From positions 178,571 to 242,570 of the forward strand of contig CAYYPE010000005.1 in assembly GCA_964473465.1 (NCBI GenBank): 64,000 bases of DNA, given 5' to 3'. Made by a program: the position numbers and the translations under genes. The notes beneath the pieces were generated by a model. It was not told where the DNA came from. It worked only from the letters and a program-made list of their open reading frames with translations, and made no database searches. Positions 35,949 to 44,427 of this stretch are shown piece by piece. How positions within the stretch are numbered: position 1 is the stretch's first letter; each line of letters starts with the position of its first letter. Origin of the DNA: CALHRB01 sp964473465. Its GTDB lineage: Bacteria; Bacteroidota; Ignavibacteria; Kapaibacteriales; UBA2268.

Positions 35949-36590
35949 ATGAAAACTAAATTTTACCTAATAGCTTTCCTACCTCTCTTTTTTCTTCTGT
36001 CATGCGGCGAAAAAGTAGATGAACTAAAAAAAGCAGCAGAATTTGTTCAAAAAGCACCCGAAATGGCTAAAAATATGGAACAATCTGCTAACGAAGCACA
36101 GGCAATTCGTGAACAGCGTGTCAAGCGTGGTGATACTTTAGCATTGCATTATGAAAAATTGCAGGCTTACCTTCCTCCCTCCATACCCGGCTACGAAGCT
36201 GAAGAACCATCAGGCGAGACAATGAACAATATGGGATTCAGTTACTCCACTGCTACCCGCAGATTTGTTCAAAAAGGTGGAGATATGTCGAAAGAAATCG
36301 AAGTGACTCTTGTTGATTATGTTGCAGTTGAATCCCTATATATGGCTGCTACTTATTGGCTTAGCGGCTATTCAAGGGAAAGTGCCGAAAGTTATGACAA
36401 AACATTTGATACTGGAATCAAAAATGTTTTCGCCCTTGATCATTTTGATAAAAAAGATAAACGTGGCGAAGTTACTTACGGAGTTGGTTACAGATTTTTA
36501 TTAAAAATCAGTGGTAATAGTATTGATAATACTGACATTTTAAAAAATGTTGCAAAGAGTATGAAACTTGAAGAATTAGCCAGAATGTAA
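35949..36590 (+). CDS. Hypothetical lipoprotein
   Basis: This predicted lipoprotein of 213 residues has a signal peptide KTKFYLIAFLPLFFLLSCGEK with a lipobox cysteine. A helical Ala/Glu/Gln-rich region (about 25-65, KAAEFVQKAPEMAKNME) follows, then a compact alpha/beta domain with GFSYSTATRRFVQKG and VTYGVGYRFLLKISG. I recognise no family. Of two adjacent ATGs (35946, 35949), the second has the better spacing from GGAG. It is followed by a DUF4870-like gene 27 bases later. Confidence 0.7.
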   Translation: MKTKFYLIAFLPLFFLLSCGEKVDELKKAAEFVQKAPEMAKNMEQSANEAQAIREQRVKRGDTLALHYEKLQAYLPPSIPGYEAEEPSGETMNNMGFSYSTATRRFVQKGGDMSKEIEVTLVDYVAVESLYMAATYWLSGYSRESAESYDKTFDTGIKNVFALDHFDKKDKRGEVTYGVGYRFLLKISGNSIDNTDILKNVAKSMKLEELARM

Positions 36591-36617
36591 TTTTTTTTCA
36601 CTATTTAAGGAATAACT

Positions 36618-36962
36618 ATGAATGAAACAACAAATACACAAGAGCAAGTTTTCTCACCCGAGGATATAGAGAAGAATAAAGTTATAGCTTTTCTTGCCTA
36701 TATTATCTTTTTCATTCCTTTGATTGCTGCACCAGACTCTAAATTCGCAAGATACCATGCTAATCAGGGATTGGTTCTGTTAATATTTTCTGTAGCTCTT
36801 TATATTGTTGGAATAATAACATCCTTTATTTTTATTGGATTCATAATAATGTTTTTGGGGTGGATATTAATTTTAGTCCTTGTCATTATGGGAATTATTA
36901 ATGCACTAAACGGACAGGCAAAGCCACTGCCCATCATCGGAAAATTTACTATACTTAAATAA
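36618..36962 (+). CDS. DUF4870 domain-containing membrane protein
   Basis: This 114-residue membrane protein has an acidic N-terminus and then the family pattern NKVIAFLAYIIFFIPLIA, SKFARYHANQGLVLLIFS, and two further hydrophobic helices. It ends in NALNGQAKPLPIIGKF, a common DUF4870 signature. Four helices are predicted in all. The function is not known. AAGGAA lies before the ATG and a terminator follows 30 bases after the stop. Confidence 0.82.
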   Translation: MNETTNTQEQVFSPEDIEKNKVIAFLAYIIFFIPLIAAPDSKFARYHANQGLVLLIFSVALYIVGIITSFIFIGFIIMFLGWILILVLVIMGIINALNGQAKPLPIIGKFTILK

Positions 36963-36991
36963 ATCTGATATTATTTTATTCTTTTACAATT

Positions 36992-37030
36992 AGAGGCTGC
37001 TTAACCAAAACAGCCTCTTTTCTTTTTTTA
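36992..37030 (+). terminator. Intrinsic terminator after the DUF4870 gene
   Basis: An 8-base-pair stem AGAGGCTG/CAGCCTCT (36992-36999 with 37011-37018) and a T-rich tail follow the DUF4870 gene. It also sits just past the stop of the convergent nuclease-methylase gene. Confidence 0.9.
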
Positions 37031-37060
37031 TTTAATAGAATGTCTCACCCACCGAGAATG

Positions 37061-39490
37061 TTAGCCCTTCAGAAAACCGTATTCATATACTTTTGGTTCA
37101 ATTTTAGCTGCTAAGATCTTGAGTTTATCCCGTAATTTACTTAACAGTTCCATATATTTTTCATCATTGCTTGTGTTGTTCATTTTTCCTTTTTCGTTAC
37201 GACCTTGAAAATATTCACGGATATCATAAAGTGAAGCATTCACGTTGCATCCCGGTTGAGCATGGTAATACCGCCATAACTCAAGCCCTGCCTTGAAAAC
37301 AGCTTTTGCTTCAGGTGAAAATTCTAATGCTGAGTTTCCCATTCCACTTTCTCCAATCGAATCATCATAGAAAAACATTACATCTGATACTCTTGGTGGA
37401 TTAATGTTTCCTTCAATGAATTGGGTCATAAAATTACTTTCGAATTTTTCTCTTGCACTAACCTCGTATTCTGTGAATGGTATCCAATGGTTAATTCCAT
37501 CTTTTGAACTTATCCTATTTTGACTATGGAATAATGTAAAAGCAAAACAATCATTTTGAAATTCTTTATCTTCCTTCCATCCATCATTCGGATATAAAAA
37601 CTGGTCACGGTCGTTAAGCCATGTTGCTTCAATGCAATGACGAACTGCGAAATAAATACACATTTGAATTAAATTCTTCTGAGTTATTGGAGTAGTATGA
37701 TCTTTGATATCTAAAGTTGTAATTCTGACCTGTAGGTTATGTTGAAAATCATTTTTGTTATTATGCATAATTCCAATTGAATCTGATGATTTATCAAAGT
37801 ATGTTCTTAACCAATCATTTATCCTTCCTTTTTCATTATCGAATGAATAAAAATTTTTATTACCAATAAAAACACCAAATTCATTATATACATCAGATTT
37901 GATAGAAATAAAATTCTTTTTTATCTTGGTATCCCAGATGAAAAATCCAATAGGGAAATTACCTTTTACATTATCAAATGTATAAGCAGGCACAACAAAC
38001 AGACTTTTTAACTTAGCTTTAAAATTACTTCGGAAAATTTCTGAGTTTGAACCACTGATTGCTTTTAACTTTGAAAATTGTGCAATCATACAGTCACTCA
38101 ATTCATAATAAATCTTAATAAGAAAATGTATAAACAATTCATTGCCTGCTTTTCCAATTTTATCTTTGTATAATATATTGGTTTTAGGCTCCAAAGCAAC
38201 ACTATGTTTAAACGTTCTGCCAATTCCACTCCCCGCCTCGGCGTAAGGCGGGTTAATATAAATAACTAATTTTTTTCTTTTTTTGGGGTCATTTATTATG
38301 TTTTGTAAAGGTTTGGGTAATTTGCTGAAATCATCATTTAGAAAATCAAACTGAAAGACATGCTCTTCAAGTAGATTTGCCCCATTTTTGATTCTGTCCT
38401 TCATAACTTCAACATCCTGCATATCCAATGTAGAAGCCCAGATGTTGTATTTATTAGTTAGACCATGCAATAAATTTCCAGTCCCTGCGGCACAATCCCA
38501 CACATAATATTCATCCTGCCAATTTTCACCTAGAACATCTTTAAGGTATTTTTGTGATAGCTCCACCCAGATTTGAGGAGTAAAAAAACTACCCTTTCGT
38601 TCCCTTACATCCTGTGGAACCATAAGATCACGCCGCTCAACAATATAATCCCAGTATTCTTCTTTAGGAGGTCGTTCGTATTTGTTCCAGAATTGATTGT
38701 GTGCCTTTTGTCCGTCTATGAAATTAGTTGTTTTCGAAACAAACAAACCTGATTCGTCAATTTTTCTATCGAGTTCGTAGTGGTCTTTTTTTAGAAGGAC
38801 AAATAGTTTATCTTTTAAAGTAACGTTATCCTCTGACAGCAGGTCAGCAAGATAGAAATCTCCGTCGATTATTCCATTCTTTTTTGCTATATCCCAGTTT
38901 ACTGCAATTGTTGGCTTTACGGTCTGAAGCCATTTATTATAAATAATCACAAAATTGTTTTTGTCAATACGGATTTTCGTTAATCCGTATCCACCAACCA
39001 CGAAATTTGTCTTAATGAATTTTCTTAATTCCTTATCTTCAGTTTCAAAATTGAAGAGAAGAGATTTTTCGGATATAAGACGAGTAACTTTGCTGAAAAT
39101 AAGGGCAAATTCCTTTGTTTCATAGTTGGAAGGAGTAACGTTCCAATTAAAATCGTTGATATAAAAAATATCTTGTATGTCATTATAAGGAATAAAAGCG
39201 ATTTTTTCGCCGTCAAATGCTCCAAGAAATGCAGGAGGCAATACTTTGTCAAATGTTCTTGCTTTGCCAATTGTTAAAATGAGTTGAACAATAGATTTAA
39301 AAATATCCGATTTACCTGATTTTGCCTCAGCCCAGAAAAAAGATTCGTGTTCAAATAGTTCTTTCTTCTTCTGATACATACTAACGCAAAAATCAACATT
39401 ACCGATAATCTTTGTGCAGTCAAATTGCCAGAAATAATCATGAGCAATTTTGTTTTTTAATTCTTCTTCCCTTATGCTCTTATATTTCAT
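37061..39490 (-). CDS. Fused nuclease - N6-adenine DNA methyltransferase (type IIG-like restriction-modification)
   Basis: This 809-residue cytosolic protein combines two activities. Residues 1-110 look like a PD-(D/E)xK nuclease: Asp33 (NVDFCVS), Glu55-Ala-Lys57 (FWAEAKSGKSD) and Gln69. The middle holds an amino-methyltransferase: KGSFFTPQIWVEL, the SAM motif VWDCAAGTGNLL (about 329-340) and the catalytic NPPY (about 413-416). The C-terminal 300 residues may be target recognition. Single-chain cut-and-modify enzymes of type IIG have this layout. No specificity subunit or separate nuclease is nearby. Whether cleavage is active is inferred. Confidence 0.8.
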   Translation of the reverse strand: MKYKSIREEELKNKIAHDYFWQFDCTKIIGNVDFCVSMYQKKKELFEHESFFWAEAKSGKSDIFKSIVQLILTIGKARTFDKVLPPAFLGAFDGEKIAFIPYNDIQDIFYINDFNWNVTPSNYETKEFALIFSKVTRLISEKSLLFNFETEDKELRKFIKTNFVVGGYGLTKIRIDKNNFVIIYNKWLQTVKPTIAVNWDIAKKNGIIDGDFYLADLLSEDNVTLKDKLFVLLKKDHYELDRKIDESGLFVSKTTNFIDGQKAHNQFWNKYERPPKEEYWDYIVERRDLMVPQDVRERKGSFFTPQIWVELSQKYLKDVLGENWQDEYYVWDCAAGTGNLLHGLTNKYNIWASTLDMQDVEVMKDRIKNGANLLEEHVFQFDFLNDDFSKLPKPLQNIINDPKKRKKLVIYINPPYAEAGSGIGRTFKHSVALEPKTNILYKDKIGKAGNELFIHFLIKIYYELSDCMIAQFSKLKAISGSNSEIFRSNFKAKLKSLFVVPAYTFDNVKGNFPIGFFIWDTKIKKNFISIKSDVYNEFGVFIGNKNFYSFDNEKGRINDWLRTYFDKSSDSIGIMHNNKNDFQHNLQVRITTLDIKDHTTPITQKNLIQMCIYFAVRHCIEATWLNDRDQFLYPNDGWKEDKEFQNDCFAFTLFHSQNRISSKDGINHWIPFTEYEVSAREKFESNFMTQFIEGNINPPRVSDVMFFYDDSIGESGMGNSALEFSPEAKAVFKAGLELWRYYHAQPGCNVNASLYDIREYFQGRNEKGKMNNTSNDEKYMELLSKLRDKLKILAAKIEPKVYEYGFLKG
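38232..38252. repeat. GC-rich palindrome within the methyltransferase gene
   Basis: A perfect 7-base inverted repeat (CCCGCCT with AGGCGGG, spacer of 7) lies in an AT-rich gene. It encodes the residues right after and including the catalytic NPPY motif (PPYAEAG). It could be a repeat-type palindrome in frame or a chance of codon use. Confidence 0.5.
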
Positions 39491-39613
39491 AAATGTTTGT
39501 TGAAAAAAAATAATCTACAAAATGTTTATTAATTTAAAAAAAATTGATGATAACTTTTTGGCATTAAATCTCTACTAAATAAAGGTTTAACAGCTTTACC
39601 TTAAGATAGAATA

Positions 39614-40708
39614 CTAAACTATTTCAATTGTTAATGATTCTCTTCTTTTTGGATAGTTCTTTCTGATTTCATCAAAGAAATAAGCCCTTTCTTTCTCATC
39701 ATATAGCATTGACCTCAAAAAATTTTTATAATCTTCTGAAAGTTTTCTGTTGTTCTCCAAAATGTCGAGTAATTCATCTTTCTTAGAATAAAATTCCTTG
39801 GCTATTGGTTTAAAATCATTAAGATCAAAATCAATGATTGAATAATCTGGTTTAATTTTAGTTGCATTATAAAAAAAATCAGCCATCATTTTTACTCCCT
39901 TTATCTTCCCATCGAAAGAATAACCGGCGATATGAGGAGTGGCAAGAAAAGATAATCTGCAAAGCAAAGAATTAATATAGGGTTCGTTCTCCCAAACATC
40001 AATTACTGCAAAGAATTTTCTTAATGAAAGAGCATTTATTAGTGCTGCTTCATCAACAACCCCACCCCTTGATGTATGAATAAAAAGCGAATCCTTATTG
40101 ACAAGATTAATTAAATTTTCGTCAATCAATCTATAAGTTCTATACTTACCGCTTTTAATTAGTGGAACATGATTGGTGATAATATTTGCAGTCCTGATAA
40201 TTTCCTCTAATTCAGTGTATTTAATAAAATCAGGGAATTGAAATCCGCTATCAATCAAAGGTGGGTCATTGACATAAACATCAAGCCCAAGAAGATGAGA
40301 ATATGCTGCCACCAATTTACCAATATTACCATATCCAATTATTCCAATTTTTAATTTTTCTAAATTAATATTATTTACTTTTGACCATTTCAAGATAGAA
40401 TAAATAACATATTCAGCAACAGAATTGGCATTGGAACCCTTAGCATCTGAAAATTGTATCAATTTTTCCGAAAGGTAATTTAAATCAATATGGTCAGTTC
40501 CGGATGTAGCAGAGCCAACGTATTTTACTGGTGTCTGTTCAAGCAAATCTTGATTTACTTTGGTTGTAGAGCGAACAAAAAGAAAATCGCAATTGCCGCT
40601 AATCAAATCGAATTTGGTCAGTTCCCGTCCTTTGAATAATGTGATTTCGCCGCATCCTTTGAGGACATTACCAAGAAATGGTATATTTTCATCAATAAAA
40701 ATGTTCAT
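39614..40708 (-). CDS. pdxB: Erythronate-4-phosphate dehydrogenase
   Basis: PdxB oxidises 4-phosphoerythronate in the DXP-dependent route to pyridoxal phosphate. The 364-residue protein is a D-2-hydroxyacid dehydrogenase with the NAD motif GIIGYGNIGKLVAAY, SATSGTDHIDL and the catalytic His in TPHIAGYSFDGKIKG. The C-terminal extension (about 285-364) with KEFYSKKDELLDIL distinguishes PdxB from general glycerate dehydrogenases. GYSFDGK is close to the PdxB consensus GYSLEGK. It stands with the beta-barrel-like gene 15 bases downstream in map order (upstream in transcription). Confidence 0.85.
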   Translation of the reverse strand: MNIFIDENIPFLGNVLKGCGEITLFKGRELTKFDLISGNCDFLFVRSTTKVNQDLLEQTPVKYVGSATSGTDHIDLNYLSEKLIQFSDAKGSNANSVAEYVIYSILKWSKVNNINLEKLKIGIIGYGNIGKLVAAYSHLLGLDVYVNDPPLIDSGFQFPDFIKYTELEEIIRTANIITNHVPLIKSGKYRTYRLIDENLINLVNKDSLFIHTSRGGVVDEAALINALSLRKFFAVIDVWENEPYINSLLCRLSFLATPHIAGYSFDGKIKGVKMMADFFYNATKIKPDYSIIDFDLNDFKPIAKEFYSKKDELLDILENNRKLSEDYKNFLRSMLYDEKERAYFFDEIRKNYPKRRESLTIEIV

Positions 40709-40723
40709 AAGTTCACAATAAAA

Positions 40724-41356
40724 CTAAAAATAGATTGAAATATTTAAATAATTAAAAAAAGGTCTTATACCGAAGTTTGTTTCAGTCGGCAATTCATCTT
40801 CCTGAGATATATTTCCAATTCTTACGGTATTATTTCCAAATCGGGTTTGATATGAAATACCCGACTCAAGACTTAGACTCAAATTCTTTAGAACAAAAAA
40901 TTCAATACCTAAATTAACTCCTAAATAAATGTTAAAAATATTCTCAGTCTTTGTAACTGACGAAAAATCAAAACCTTCAATCTTTTTCAAATTGTAACTA
41001 AAAGCGGCATCAAAAATACTATAAAAGACTAAATTCCTTGTTTTGGTTAAAGAAATTTTTATTCCAGGATTAATTAAATAATACTCTTTAATTTCTTGTT
41101 TATCCGATTCAGTATTTATTGGTTTTGAGGTATTAATATGATTTGAATTAAAACCAAGAAAAAGTCTCAATGCAATTTTATTATGAAAATGATGAAGAAA
41201 TCCTATCTTGAACTTTTCAAAATCTTCATTTGAATTAATAAAATTAGACAAAGGAAACAAAATTGAGTTTCTGTAAAATCCTGTATCATTTTCACATTTT
41301 GCCTTGAACAGACAAAGAAAAAAACAAAATAAAACCAATAATTTAAATATTCTCAT
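40724..41356 (-). CDS. Hypothetical outer-membrane beta-barrel protein
   Basis: This 210-residue protein has a signal-peptide-like start (RIFKLLVLFCFFLCLFKAKC) and then alternating hydrophobic and polar strands such as ALRLFLGFNSNHI, NLVFYSIFDAAFSYNL and LGVNLGIEFFVLKNLSLSLESG, ending in the aromatic strand NYLNISIYF. That pattern fits a small 8-strand outer-membrane barrel. I recognise no family. It precedes pdxB by 15 bases on the same strand; a link in function is not apparent. Confidence 0.65.
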   Translation of the reverse strand: MRIFKLLVLFCFFLCLFKAKCENDTGFYRNSILFPLSNFINSNEDFEKFKIGFLHHFHNKIALRLFLGFNSNHINTSKPINTESDKQEIKEYYLINPGIKISLTKTRNLVFYSIFDAAFSYNLKKIEGFDFSSVTKTENIFNIYLGVNLGIEFFVLKNLSLSLESGISYQTRFGNNTVRIGNISQEDELPTETNFGIRPFFNYLNISIYF

Positions 41357-41444
41357 ATCACATCAAATAAATTAATGTTCTTTCCGATAATAATTTATCA
41401 TATTTTTGTGATTATTATATACATAAAATTAGGAAAAATCATAA

Positions 41445-42275
41445 TTGGATTATTCGGCAAGTTCAAGTTTCGATTCAAAGAGTATCACAACTCTTAGACT
41501 GCAATACATGAAACAATCAGGTATAAAAATTGTATGCCTGACCGCTTATGATGCTTTAATTTCAAGAATTTTCGATGAATGTGGTATAGATGTTATTCTT
41601 GTTGGTGACTCTTTAGGAAACATTGTTCAGGGTAATGAAACTACCTTATCTGTGACACTGGAAGAAACAATATATCATACAAAAGCAGTAGTAAAGGGAG
41701 CTCAAAGACCTTTAATCATTGCCGATATGCCATTTATGACATTTCAGGTTTCCGCTGACGAGGCATTCAGAAATGCAGGGCGAATTATGAAAGAAACTGG
41801 CTGTGCTGGAGTGAAGCTTGAAGGTGCAAGCGAAAATATACTACAAGGGATTTCACGAATGACAGAATCCGGGATTCCTGTGATGGGACATCTTGGATTA
41901 ACGCCACAGAGTATCAACAAATTTGGTTCTTACAGAGCCAGAGGAAAGGAAGAAAAAGAAGCAGATAAAATTTTTAATGATGCTTTAAAACTTCAGGAAG
42001 CAGGCGCTTTTGCAGTAGTATTGGAAAAAATACCAGCAGAGCTCGGAAAAAAAATAACCGAAGCACTCACTATACCTACAATCGGAATAGGCGCCGGTCC
42101 TTATTGCGATGGACAGATTCTTGTATATACCGATATGCTTGGTTTGACTGTTGATTTCAATCCTCGTTTTGTTCGGCGATATGCAAGACTATATGAGGAA
42201 ATTAATACTGCAGTAAAACATTATATCGAAGACGTAAAAAATCAGAATTTTCCCTCACTTGAGGAGAGTTATTAA
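41445..42275 (+). CDS. panB: 3-methyl-2-oxobutanoate hydroxymethyltransferase
   Basis: PanB makes ketopantoate from 2-oxoisovalerate and methylene-tetrahydrofolate, the first step to pantothenate and CoA. The 276-residue TIM barrel has CLTAYDALISRIFDECGIDVILVGDSLGN, ADMPFMTFQ, VKLEGA, MGHLGLTPQS, TIGIGAG and a typical C-terminus. The start is a TTG at 41445, with AGGA 10 bases upstream; an ATG at residue 22 would cut the first helix. The stop overlaps the next start in TAATG, so the two are coupled. Confidence 0.95.
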   Translation: MDYSASSSFDSKSITTLRLQYMKQSGIKIVCLTAYDALISRIFDECGIDVILVGDSLGNIVQGNETTLSVTLEETIYHTKAVVKGAQRPLIIADMPFMTFQVSADEAFRNAGRIMKETGCAGVKLEGASENILQGISRMTESGIPVMGHLGLTPQSINKFGSYRARGKEEKEADKIFNDALKLQEAGAFAVVLEKIPAELGKKITEALTIPTIGIGAGPYCDGQILVYTDMLGLTVDFNPRFVRRYARLYEEINTAVKHYIEDVKNQNFPSLEESY

Positions 42276-42658
42276 TGAGAATCATAATAATAATTGCTAT
42301 TAGTCTTTTTTTAATATTATTTTATGAATCTTGCAATGACCCAATCGTAACATCAGGAAAAAATATTATTTTCCCAGACTCTAATGTCAGTTACCAATAC
42401 CATGTTCAGCCATTACTAAGATATACTTGCAATTATCCCGGTTGCCATGATGTTACTAATCCGGTTATGGCTACTTATTTTGATCTTATTATTGCAGAAG
42501 CTGGAAGTATAGTTAGACCCGGAGACCCTGACAGAAGCAGATTAATATATATTCTTGAAGCCAAAGAACCACATGATCCTTATGTTTACTGGGATATCAC
42601 AGAAAATCAAAGAAAAGGACTTAGAAAATGGATAGCAGAAGGTGCCCAAAACAATTAA
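42275..42658 (+). CDS. Lipoprotein with atypical CX4CH haem c motif
   Basis: This 127-residue protein has a lipoprotein signal (about residues 1-20, with Cys20 in YESC). It then shows VQPLLRYTCNYPGCHDV: Cys52, Cys57 and His58, spaced CX4CH instead of CXXCH. RPGDPDRSRLIYILEAKEPHDP and a final ENQRKGLRKWIAEGA match small cytochrome c-like domains seen in Bacteroidota envelope proteins. The natural reading is a mono-haem envelope lipoprotein, but the haem attachment is unproven. It is coupled to panB and convergent with ptsI, overlapping by 4 bases. Confidence 0.68.
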   Translation: MRIIIIIAISLFLILFYESCNDPIVTSGKNIIFPDSNVSYQYHVQPLLRYTCNYPGCHDVTNPVMATYFDLIIAEAGSIVRPGDPDRSRLIYILEAKEPHDPYVYWDITENQRKGLRKWIAEGAQNN

Positions 42659-44427
42659 TTAAGGGTTAAAAGTTTTCGAACTTCGTCATGAGTCTTGCAC
42701 CTTAAAATTTCATCTGCATACTTAACAGCATCAGACAATTTAATTTCTCTTGTACTTTTTTTCAATTCAAGATAAGATGTAGGTGAAACACTCAACTCAG
42801 TTACACCCATTCCAATCAAAATCGAAGTAGCTGCCAGATGACCAGCAAGTTCACCACAAATGCTGACAGGTATCCCGGCTACTTTTGCAGCATCTATTGT
42901 CATTTTAATTAATTTTAAAACTGCAGGATGGAATGAATCATAGACATCGGAAACTAATTCATTTGTTCTATCTGCAGCTAATGTGTATTGTGTTAAATCA
43001 TTTGTCCCGATACTAAAAAAATCAGCATAATTAGCAAAGACATGAGACTGAATAGCAGCAGCAGGAGTTTCAATCATTACTCCAAACGGGCAGTTATTGT
43101 CAAAAAGCTTACCTTCGGCTTTAAGTTGTTTCTTGCATTCCTCGAATATCTGTTTGGATTTGATAATTTCATTAACACCTGTAATCATTGGTAACATTAC
43201 AGACACATTTTTTGTTGCTGAAGCTAATAATATAGCTCTGAATTGTGACATAAGTAAATCAGTACGAAGTAATAAAAATCTTATACCTCTAAATCCTAAA
43301 GCGGGATTTGACTCTTTATAAGGCATACCGGGTGCTTCTTTGTCACTTCCCAAATCAAAGACTCGAAATGTAACTGGGTTTGGATAGATTTGTTCTGCAA
43401 TATTTTTATACCAGAGGTATTGATCGGCTTCATCGGGAAACTTATCCAGATTATTAAGAAGAATTTCTGTTCTAACCAAACCAATTCCATCAGTTGATAA
43501 AAGAAGAGTAGTTTCTAAATCTCCCTGAACATTAATGTTAGTCTTTAGGTAAATTCTATGTTTGTCTTTTGTTTCGGAGGGCAATGAAATTAATTTACCT
43601 AAGCGTTTTCTGTAAGCTTTTTCTTTGCTTTTAAGTCTTTCATATTCAGCAAGAGTCACACTATCAGGATTAATAATCACTAAACCTTTGTAACCATCGG
43701 CAATAATAAAGTCGTTTTCCTTGATTAAAAAAGTAGCATTCTTAACACCAATTATTTCAGGTATTTGATATGCTCTTGCAAGAATAGAACTATGCGAAGA
43801 TATTCCACCAAGTTCAGTAATAATTGCAGAAATTTTTGAATCCCTGAAATTTACTACATCTGTTGGACTGACATATTTCGAGACAACTAACTTACCGGGA
43901 GAAATGTTACGATTTAATTGTTTCTTCCTCAATATTTCAATTATTCTTTCTTTGATATTATCCAGTTCCAATGCTCTCTCTCTTAGTAAAAAATCATTTG
44001 AATCCTGAAGATACTGTTTTTGCATATCAAATTCTTGAATAATTGAACTTTCAGCAGAATAGCCGCTTTCAATCCTTCGTCTGATACCATTTATTAAGTA
44101 AGAATCGGAAATAATCAAGATATTGGTTTCGATAACTGCATGAATATTTTTTGACTCGAATTGAACTTTACGAAGAGCGAGATAATATTCAGATACTAAT
44201 TCATTTTTAGCACTCTCGAATTTTTCCAGCTCATCATTTATCTTTGTTTTGTCAATAATATCTGTTGGAATAACAACGGTTTCTGGCTCAATAACAAACG
44301 CACTTCCAAAGGAAATTCCAGGGGATGAGGGTATTCCTCGCAGCACAATATTTCTAATATTATTATCGATTTTGTTTTCTTTCTGAACAACCAAATTCTC
44401 AGTCTGAATATAATTATTAAGCTTCAT
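42655..44427 (-). CDS. ptsI: PEP-protein phosphotransferase (PTS enzyme I)
   Basis: Enzyme I takes phosphate from phosphoenolpyruvate and passes it to HPr. The 590-residue chain has the N-terminal HPr-binding domain, the phospho-His site (GGISSHSSILARAYQIPEIIG), and a PEP-binding barrel with DGIGLVRTEILL, RVFDLGSDK, LGFRGIR, SVMLPM and FSIGTNDLTQYTLAADR, then CGELAG. No HPr or enzyme II gene lies in the window. Its start overlaps the end of the preceding hybrid kinase gene by 11 bases, so the two are translated together. A regulatory PTS role is possible. Confidence 0.92.
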   Translation of the reverse strand: MKLNNYIQTENLVVQKENKIDNNIRNIVLRGIPSSPGISFGSAFVIEPETVVIPTDIIDKTKINDELEKFESAKNELVSEYYLALRKVQFESKNIHAVIETNILIISDSYLINGIRRRIESGYSAESSIIQEFDMQKQYLQDSNDFLLRERALELDNIKERIIEILRKKQLNRNISPGKLVVSKYVSPTDVVNFRDSKISAIITELGGISSHSSILARAYQIPEIIGVKNATFLIKENDFIIADGYKGLVIINPDSVTLAEYERLKSKEKAYRKRLGKLISLPSETKDKHRIYLKTNINVQGDLETTLLLSTDGIGLVRTEILLNNLDKFPDEADQYLWYKNIAEQIYPNPVTFRVFDLGSDKEAPGMPYKESNPALGFRGIRFLLLRTDLLMSQFRAILLASATKNVSVMLPMITGVNEIIKSKQIFEECKKQLKAEGKLFDNNCPFGVMIETPAAAIQSHVFANYADFFSIGTNDLTQYTLAADRTNELVSDVYDSFHPAVLKLIKMTIDAAKVAGIPVSICGELAGHLAATSILIGMGVTELSVSPTSYLELKKSTREIKLSDAVKYADEILRCKTHDEVRKLLTLN

